Positions 57,659-64,000 of a stretch of 64,000 nucleotides of DNA are shown piece after piece. Both the position numbers and the translations under genes were made by a program. The stretch is taken from assembly GCF_963259705.1 (NCBI RefSeq), contig NC_081842.1:180300349-180364348 (forward strand), written 5' to 3'. The stretch comes from Myotis daubentonii. Lineage: Eukaryota; Chordata; Mammalia; Chiroptera; Vespertilionidae. Below the pieces are notes generated by a model that saw only the letters and a list, made by a program, of their open reading frames with translations, did not search any database and was not told the DNA's origin. Every line of letters starts with the position of its first letter. The first letter of the stretch is position 1.

Positions 57659-58189
57659 TGTTTAATAAAACTGATGAGAGTGAACATCCTTGTGTTGTTC
57701 TGATCTTAGAAAAAAATCTCTCAGCTTTTCACCATTAAATATGATGTAAGCTTTGGGTTTGTTATATATGGCCTTAATTATGTTGAGGTATGTTCCTTCT
57801 GTATTCACTTTGTTGAAAGTTTTTATCATATATGGATATTAAATTTTATCAAAGGAATTTTCTACACCTATAATCGTATGATTTTAGTCTTCATTTTGTT
57901 AATGTGTATCACATTGATTTACTTGTGGACATTGAACCACTCTTACATCCTTGGAATAAATCCCATTTGATCATAGTGTTGAATTGTTGAATTTGTTTTA
58001 CAAATATTTTGTTGAAAAATTTTGCATCTATGTTCATCAGGGATATTGGCTTGGAGGTAATCCATAATCCTATTTCCTAATCATTCCTATAGAGACTAAA
58101 ATTTACCAAGCACTAACATTGTAGTTCACGTGGCTTCAGACAGTGAAGACCTAAAAATAACCATCACTATATATTTTTTTAAATATTAA

Positions 58190-58830
58190 CCACTAATCAC
58201 CTCGCACCCATTAGGATGACTACTATCAAAAAATAAAAAATACATATATATAGTAAATAAGTGTTGCAAGGATATAGAAAAATTATAAGAAATGTTCTAG
58301 TTAGGAATGATGCAGCTACTGTGGAAAACAGTATGGTGGTTCCTTAAAAAAATTAAAAATGAAATGATCCAGCAAATGCACTTCTGGGTATATAACCAAA
58401 CGAATTGAAAACAGGGACTCAAAGAGATATTTTATACACCCATGTCCATAGCAGCATTATTTATAATAACTAAAAGGTAGAAGCAACCCAAGTGCCCATC
58501 AATGGATGAATGGATAAACAAAATGTATTATACACATGCAATGAATATTATTCAGCCTCAAAAAGGAAGTAAATGTTTCCATGTGTTATAACGTGGATGA
58601 ACCTTAAGCACAATATGTTAAGTGAAATAACAGTCACAAAAGGACAGGTACATATAATTTCACTTATATGAGACACCTGGAGCAGTTAAATTTACAGACA
58701 GAAAGTAGAAGGGTTGTTGCCAGGGCCTGGGGAGCTGTGTGAGGAGATAGGGAATTGTTGTTTAGTGAGTGTAGAGCTCCAGTTTTGAAAGGTGAAGAGA
58801 GTTCTAGTCATTCACAACAATGTGATCAAA
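58190..58830 (+). mobile_element. Old L1 3' end, sense orientation
   Basis: L1M-type 3' sequence: 'aaatgcacttctgggtatataaccaaa', 'catagcagcattatttataataactaaaag', 'caacccaagtgcccatcaatggatgaatggataaac', 'agacagaaagtagaagggttgttgccaggg'. It ends about 275 bases before FYB2 exon 2 and belongs to a different insertion from the antisense L1 to its left. Confidence 0.82.
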
Positions 58831-59105
58831 AGTTTGTATCCAAAGATTTATCAGCAATTGTTAATACTGTCTCCATTATAAGTGGTTTTAATATGTTGTG
58901 AAGAAATTAAACATATCCAAAGTGTTTCAGTGAGGATGCAGTTGTTTTCATTCCATCCTACATAGACAATAGGAGGAGGATCTTCTCGATGGGTGAGCAA
59001 CGGCATTATATCGGTACTTACAGCCTTGGCACGCACAGTGTAGTCAGCTAATTGTGCTGCTTGTTTCCTAAAATAATGAGACTTTTCTATTTTTTTGTGC
59101 TTTAG

Positions 59106-59850
59106 GAAAGATTAAGAAACTTCAAAGAGCTCCAAGCTAAATTTCAAAAGCTTGATGTGCCATCCCTTCCAGGACCTATTAAATCCCTAGCAGGTGTTTC
59201 TCCAAAGGGTGACATTGGAAGCACACAGTCAACAAGGATTTGGGCCAATGGGAAACCCCTCTCATCCAACCACAATCAGCCCCCACCATATTGTTCCAGT
59301 GGTGAACCCCAATCTCTTGAACCCCAGAAAATGAAGTTGGCACCAAGGAGTGATACTCAGAAATGTTCTAATTCCCTGGAACCTCCAGGAAGGTCTACTC
59401 ATTCTGCAGAAAATTCACAGAAGGCTTCTCTGCCTTTAGATGTGAATCAGTCAAACGCTAAGGTAACCGATAAGAAGAAAGAGGTGGCCAGTACCTTCAG
59501 AGACAAGCTCCAGAACTGGGAGAAGGTTTCATCTCAGAAAAGTGACATGTCATCAGCCCTTTGCCTTGCCGGCTGTGGAAGTGGGGCTCTCCATCTAGAA
59601 GATCAGAAAAGCACGGGGCTCACTACTCCAGAGGAGCCCAGGAAACAGCTGGAAATAAAAGGCTCCCAGACTCTTCCTTCCCAGAGGCACTTCATGGCCC
59701 AAAGAAAATCACATGTCACCTCAGAAGATCCCACATTTCTGCTTTCTCAACAAGGAAAGAAGAGCCTAGGAAAGGCCAGTCCTGAGAGGAGCCCAGCGGG
59801 GAGCACCTGCCAGCCTATCTATGAGAGTGAGCTTGCCAGCCAGGATCCAG
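59106..59850 (+). CDS. FYB2: FYB2 exon 2
   Basis: FYB2 (ARAP) is a cytosolic adaptor related to ADAP/FYB1. In T cells it is described as supporting TCR-driven integrin adhesion and activation. The exon is 745 nt, opening in phase 0 after a strong acceptor (pyrimidine tract, gctttTAG) and closing in phase 1 at CCAG|GTGAGA. It encodes about 248 residues: RNFKELQAKF near the start, a PLPGPIK-like segment (here SLPGPIKSLAGVSPKGDIG), a long Ser/Gln/Pro-rich low-complexity region, the patch FRDKLQNWEKVSSQKSDMSS, and PIYESELASQDP at the end. I match these to the human FYB2 N-terminus from memory. The region is expected to be disordered. There is no in-frame stop and no frameshift, so the gene looks functional. 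The GTG at 59157 is an ordinary Val codon, not a start. Confidence 0.93.
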
Positions 59851-60179
59851 GTGAGAAATCTAATCCCCACAGGTGCGGGGGGGAGAGCTCATTGCATTTT
59901 TCCAACTTAAAGCTGGGGAACTTGAGAAGGTCACATATGTGACCTCAGTAATCTTTGCTCTAAACGTAGGTATTATAGGAGCATCTGCTAAATTGTAATT
60001 TTCAGGTTTGGGCAAAGTGACTAATCTCCTGGAATTATATTGAGAGACAGTTTGAGCAAACTTGGATTTGAATCCTAGTTCTACTTCTTGCAAGATGCAT
60101 GAACTTGGGCAATCTGCTTAACTTCATAGAGCCTGATCTGCTCTCCTACAAATCAGATTCATCACCAGTCTTCCCTGTC

Positions 60180-60700
60180 TTAGTAAACAGGACAACCGTC
60201 CTCCTGGTTGCTCATGCCCAAAATGTAGGAGTCATGCTCTGTTCCTCTCTGCCTTCATTCTTTGTATCCAATCCATCAGCAAGCTCTTGGTTCTATCACT
60301 AAAATATGTTCTGGATCCCTCCACTTCTGCCCTCTGCCCATCTCCACACTACAGTCATCTCTCGCCTGGACCACTGCAATGGTCCAACTCATCTTCCTGC
60401 TTTCACACTCTGCTCTCTTATATTCTGCTCTCTTCCTAGCAGGCACAGTGATCCTCTAAAACATAAGTTGTATCACATAAGGCTCCTGCTCATATTCAAC
60501 TCATCATCTTACTGTGTTCACGTGATATGGTCTTTGCCTACCTTTCTTACCTTCTCCTCTCTCATTACATTGGCCTTTTTGTTGTCCCTTAGATATATCA
60601 AGCTGTTACACCCCAGGGCCTTTGCACTTGCTGATTCCTCTGCCTGAAACACTCTTCCCCCAGGTCTCTGATATCTGACTCAAACATTTCATCTCTGTTC
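60180..60700 (+). repeat. L2-like LINE fragment
   Basis: Contains 'atctctcgcctggaccactgcaatggtccaactcatcttcctgctttc', 'ggcacagtgatcctctaaaacata', 'gggcctttgcacttgctgattcctctgcctgaaacactcttcccccagg' and 'tgactcaaacatttcatctc'. These are common old LINE 3' phrases. The block at 61460-61770 is a second, similar piece with an A-run (61658-61675) inserted. Confidence 0.6.
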
Positions 60701-60741
60701 AGTACACCTGATGTGAGTGGATCTTGTGGATCATTCTATCT

Positions 60742-61194
60742 CAGTGGTCGGCAAACTCATTAGTCAACAGAGCCAAATATCAACAGTACAACGATTGAAA
60801 TTTCTTTTGAGAGCCAAATTTTTTAAACTTAAACTATATAGGTAGGTACATTGTTATTAACTTAATTAGGGTAAAGTTGGCCTTTACTAAAAACGTCCTC
60901 AATCTGATTGAGGTACGTTTGCTGAGGTCAACCCCTTCCAACTCTCCCATCCATACTCGTCTTGTATACTTGTTTTGTCTATCTCAATGGTCGGCAAACT
61001 CATTAGTCAACAGAGCCAAATATCAACAGTACTTCATCAAAATAGACTCGCCCAGGCCAAAAACCGACTTCTGCACATGGGCCACGAAGTTTCAATCGTA
61101 TGTGCGCGCCTGCATGTGGTATTTTGTGGAAGAACCACACTCAAGGGGCCAAAGAGCCACATGTGGCTCGCGAGCCTCAGTTTGCCGACGACTG
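60742..61194 (+). mobile_element. Non-autonomous hAT (GGTCGGCAAAC-end family), 453 bp
   Basis: CAGTGGTCGGCAAACTCATT at the left and CAGTTTGCCGACGACTG at the right, with the perfect 8-bp duplication TTCTATCT (60734-60741 and 61195-61202). A second copy of its left end, together with a TCTATCTCA flank-like stretch, begins inside at about 60978. This is a different family from the other hATs in the window. Confidence 0.9.
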
Positions 61195-63453
61195 TTCTAT
61201 CTAAAATAGTCATGGCACCCCATCACTATCTTCTTACATTGCTTTGATTTTTGTCATATCACTTCTTCCTACTTACTATATTATGTATTGGTTTATCCTA
61301 GTAAAATGTAAGTTACATGAGAATAAGAACTGTGTTTACCACCATATCCCCAGAATCTAGAAGGACAAGGCTCCAGGTTCAGTGGTTCTCAAAGCATAAT
61401 TATTGAATGACTGAAATGGACTGATGAGGTGGGTGGATGGATTGCCTGCTTCTAATCTCTTTGAACTTAGAATAGCATCTAAATTACTACTCATTTCAAG
61501 GTCCTGCTTCTTTTGATCCCTGTTTATGTCTCTGACTTGCCTCCTGCCTCTTCCCCTGGCTCACTAGCCCATAGTCAACACACTGGATTTCTTGCTGTTC
61601 CTTCAACAGAACTTTGTTGTGACTCGGGACCTTTACTATTGCTGTTCCCTCTTCCTAAAAAAAAAAAAAAAAAAACAACTCTTTTTTAAAAAACTTTTAT
61701 ATACTAGGTTCATGGAGGTCAAAGTCAAATAACACTTCCTGGTAAATCTTTTTTAGCCTCCCTATCTAAAGACCACTTGCTCACCACCAAGATTCGCACT
61801 CTTTATATCATCCTCTTTTTTATTTCCTTTATAGAACTAACACATCTTGTCTGTTTACATGTTTATCATCAGTCTCATCCTATAAGAATAAAATTATCTT
61901 GTTTGTTTGTTTACATGTTTACATCAGTCTGCTTCTATTAGAAGGAAAATTCCTGAGGGCAGAACTGTGTCTGCTCTTATTCTTGATCAGCTCTATCCCC
62001 AGCCACTAGAACCATGCCTGGAATATAGTAGACAAGTAATTACTGATGAATAAATGGGAAAGAAGATGGGATCAATGGGAGGAGGGTTATGTGGGAGGGA
62101 AGGAGGAAGGATGGCTTGTTTACCTACCTGGTGGAACTGTTATGAGGATTAAAAAAGATAACCCATGTAAACCACCGAGCACACTGCCTGAGAATAATTA
62201 GGGGCCCAATAAGCAAGCGATCATTTGCTTTCACTGGCATATCCTTAATTTGATAAAGACTAAAATTACTGACATTGGATTATAGCCTCAGAAGAGAGAA
62301 ACTTTGGCCCTGCTGGGAGGGCAAGAACGAAGCCACTCCCACTTGAAGAGGACAGCAGGGCTTTGAGAGTCTCACTGGTATATTTGGGAAACACCAGTCA
62401 GGTCCTTTAGTTGTACCATGTAATCAACCCCTACTTTATGTAAACCAAAAATCAAAGAGTTTGGTTAATATAAGAGTTTGCATTATTTTCCGAAGAAGCA
62501 GATATAATTTTCATCTATATTATTGGAATTTCTGTTGAGTTTGGCTTAGTGCAGAAGGATAAAATATGCAAAACTGGGATTATCCTGCCAAATTCCAGGA
62601 CACAAAATCCACAGGTGCCTAGGTACCACCGTAGTCAGCCTTGAAGCCTGTGTTAGGCTACAAGCCCTGGAAATCAGAGATCAATCCTGATTCCTCTTTA
62701 TAGCACCCATGTTATGGCCCACCATAAGTCCCTGAAGAATCCTTTCAGTTGTCCATTTCCTCTGAATTGGGCCCGGTACTTGGTGCTAGGGAAAGGTCAA
62801 TGTGTCTTAGTCCCTGCCCACAGGAGCCTAACTCAGTGAGAAATTAGACCAGCCCCTCTAATAAGCCACAACACTGCTGGAGAGGTGTTAACAATGTGCT
62901 ATGGGGATATAAAACAGAGTCCTAGATTTCTGGTAGCAATCAAGAAAAGCTTCTTAGAGGAGGTGTCATTGGAGCAGGGCCTTAAAGGAAGAGTTGAAGT
63001 TTGGCATGAAAGATAAAAGGGAACAGCATTCTAGGAACCAGGAATGGCATAAACAAAATCTTGGATATACGAAAGCTTTTGAAGGCCTGTAAAATCCAAT
63101 TTGGGAACTGAGGAGCCAATGATGTGAGTGAAAGATGTTTGGGCTTCAGGTCAGGGAAGTAGGATAATAAAATCCGGTAAGAAAATAATCTGGAAATGTC
63201 GATTGGGGCTATGTGCTGTTTAAATGCCAGAGGAGGGAGCCAACAAAGGGCATGCTGAGGAAATGGCAGTTCATCCTCTGGGCAGCAGGACGGTGACAAG
63301 ATCAGGGCCGTGTTTCGATCTGGACACTCTGGCTACTGGGTGGAGTATAGATGTGGGGGGAATGAGAATGAGGCAAGGCAACTCATCAGTTTCTCCCCAC
63401 AGGCCATAAAATGGAAACACTTGACAACCTACATTGTGGCTTTTTGTGCTCAG

Positions 63454-63615
63454 AAAAAGAGCCAGCTGTCAAACATCACCAGCTTCCCAAAACGAAACCA
63501 CTGCCTTCCGTGGAGTCCCTCGGTCCTCCTCCCGAGAAGCCACCGAAGCCTCCAGGAGTGAGCCTCCGGGCCTTCCTGAGGCGGACAGCTGCGGTTCCCA
63601 AGACCCCCAGGGAAG
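63454..63615 (+). CDS. FYB2: FYB2 exon 3
   Basis: A 162-nt symmetric exon (phase 1 to phase 1). The last base of exon 2 (G) plus AA completes a Glu codon, giving ...SQDP-E-KEPAVKHHQLPKTK. The donor is GGAAG|GTGAGG. The encoded proline-rich block LPSVESLGPPPEKPPKPPG, then VSLRAF, corresponds to the conserved LGPPPPKPxRPP-x-V-x-L-x-x-F block shared by FYB1/ADAP and FYB2. Such PxxP stretches bind SH3 domains, in ADAP that of SKAP55. It ends TAAVPKTPRE. The Glu for Pro change in 'PPPEKPP' relative to the usual PPPPKP is a local difference. Reading upstream of 63453 stays open by chance; the splice phase and family match fix the start at 63454. Confidence 0.93.
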
Positions 63616-64000
63616 GTGAGGAAATGCACAGCCCTCACAACCCCACCACCACCACTCACAGTGGGCCAGTACCCCCCCCCCACCTCCCTTTCCGCATGAG
63701 CGCCCGGTGACAATGCTGAACTGCTTCTCCAGGGCTGGACATCCATCAATGCTCATTCTCACGTAGAGGCCGTGGCAGCTTGCCCGTGAAATGACAAACC
63801 TGCGGGAATTGGCCCCTTATCGCTCCTGAGCCAGCCGGCTTCCCCTGAGAGCCTTGCATTTGATCACTGGGAATCCGTCCAAGAGGAAGAAAATGAAAAG
63901 GAGCAGGGCAGGGAGGCAGAGCGCCTCTGTGTTTCTCACAAAGTCTGTGTTGTCAACACAGCCTGTGCAGTAGACGAGGGGGAGGCAGTGAAAGGGAGGC
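63616..64000 (+). other. FYB2: Start of FYB2 intron 3
   Basis: It begins with donor GTGAGG. A C-run occurs at 63672-63680. An open frame from 63790 to the window end exists, but it has no acceptor of the required phase, so no exon is called here. Confidence 0.7.

Larger units (their letters stand above)
54615..58055 (-). mobile_element. Old L1 3' region (ORF2 C-terminus and 3' UTR), antisense, multiply interrupted
   Basis: Continuous L1 sequence on the - strand in the pieces 54615-54643, 54888-56405, 56626-56746 and 57659-58055. Landmarks are 'ccataccttggctattataaa', 'ggaacctgcatacttttgtcc', 'gccattctaacagatgtgaggtgatatctaattgtgg', 'ccccttatcagatatatgatc' and, at the far end, 'ttaataaaactgatgagagtgaacatccttg'. 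Two Helitrons and a SINE interrupt it. Many stops; non-functional. Confidence 0.8.
24398..59105 (+). other. FYB2: FYB2 intron 1 (34.7 kb)
   Basis: Bounded by donor GTAAGG (24398) and an acceptor with a clear pyrimidine tract ending in gctttTAG (59105). It hosts most of the recent transposons in the window: ten Helitron units or pieces, five hATs, eight tRNA-derived SINEs, an ERV remnant and several kilobases of L1. No further exon was recognised inside it. Confidence 0.75.
59851..63453 (+). other. FYB2: FYB2 intron 2 (3.6 kb)
   Basis: Donor GTGAGA at 59851 and acceptor tttttgtgctcAG at 63452-63453. It contains a MIR piece (about 60065-60125, +), L2-like pieces (60180-60700 and 61460-61770), a 453-bp hAT and a MIR piece (about 62125-62215, +). 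The stretch 62220-63453 holds nothing else I recognise. Confidence 0.8.

Noticed and set aside
59157..59942. Reading the FYB2 exon 2 frame as a separate gene starting at 59157 and ending at 59942
   Set aside because: The apparent start is a GTG codon for Val. The frame is open upstream to a good acceptor, and the part after 59850 is intron beyond a consensus donor.
63411..63453. Upstream extension of FYB2 exon 3, with an ATG at 63411 and another possible acceptor at 63401-63402
   Set aside because: The sequence before 63454 does not continue the FYB2 family match. The acceptor at 63452-63453 completes the expected Glu codon and phase.
63790..64000. Open frame rich in Glu and Lys running off the right end, considered as FYB2 exon 4
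   Set aside because: FYB2 exon 3 ends in phase 1, and none of the AG dinucleotides near the start of this frame gives that phase. The residues also do not match what I recall of the next FYB2 segment.
1..64000. CRISPR array, operon, phage or other prokaryote-type defence system
   Set aside because: The window is clearly mammalian chromosomal DNA. The tandem repeats present are microsatellites and minisatellites without spacer structure, and no prokaryotic genes are present.

Overview
The window is mammalian nuclear DNA, most likely from a vespertilionid (Myotis-like) bat. The diagnosis rests on its repeats. It carries many Helitrons of the HeliBat type (5' end TCCTATATAATAAAAG, 3' end a GTGCATGAATTCATGCAC-like hairpin followed by ...CTAG), tRNA-derived VES SINEs, several hAT miniature elements with intact 8-bp target duplications (two of the SPIN type), a HAL1 half-LINE and a betaretrovirus-like solo LTR. 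Together these are typical of vesper bats. No species can be named from sequence alone.

One protein-coding gene is supported: the 5' part of FYB2 (C1orf168/ARAP, an ADAP-like T-cell adaptor) on the + strand. Its coding sequence starts in a tiny three-codon exon 1 (ATG 24389, donor after 24397) in a GC-rich, promoter-like region. It continues after a 34.7-kb intron 1 in exon 2 (59106-59850), and after a 3.6-kb intron 2 in exon 3 (63454-63615). Splice sites and phases (0, then 1, then 1) agree at every junction. The rest of the gene, including the C-terminal SH3-like part, lies to the right of the window.

Layout: 1-1275 HAL1 3' part; 1.3-24 kb intergenic DNA upstream of FYB2, with old MIRs, one Helitron at 9.8 kb, a VES SINE at 10.7 kb, a solo LTR with an internal minisatellite at 11.2-12.0 kb, a SPIN at 16.7 kb and a Helitron at 22.2 kb; 24.0-24.8 kb FYB2 promoter and exon 1; 24.4-59.1 kb intron 1, where most of the young insertions sit (Helitrons at 29.7, 32.2-33.4, 35.6, 44.4, 45.9, 54.6 and 56.7 kb; hATs at 28.3, 31.6, 34.6, 53.1 and 57.1 kb; eight VES-type SINEs; a degraded ERV at about 49.3-53.0 kb; inverted and nested L1 pieces at 53.4-58.8 kb); then exons 2 and 3, separated by an L2 fragment and a 453-bp hAT.

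I found no new multi-gene system. The parts most worth a second look are the micro-exon start of FYB2 with a possible overlapping uORF, the dense nesting of DNA transposons with exact target duplications, paired base changes in the Helitron 3' hairpins, and the SPIN copies, a family known for horizontal transfer. Boundaries of old repeats (MIR, L2, MaLR) are approximate.
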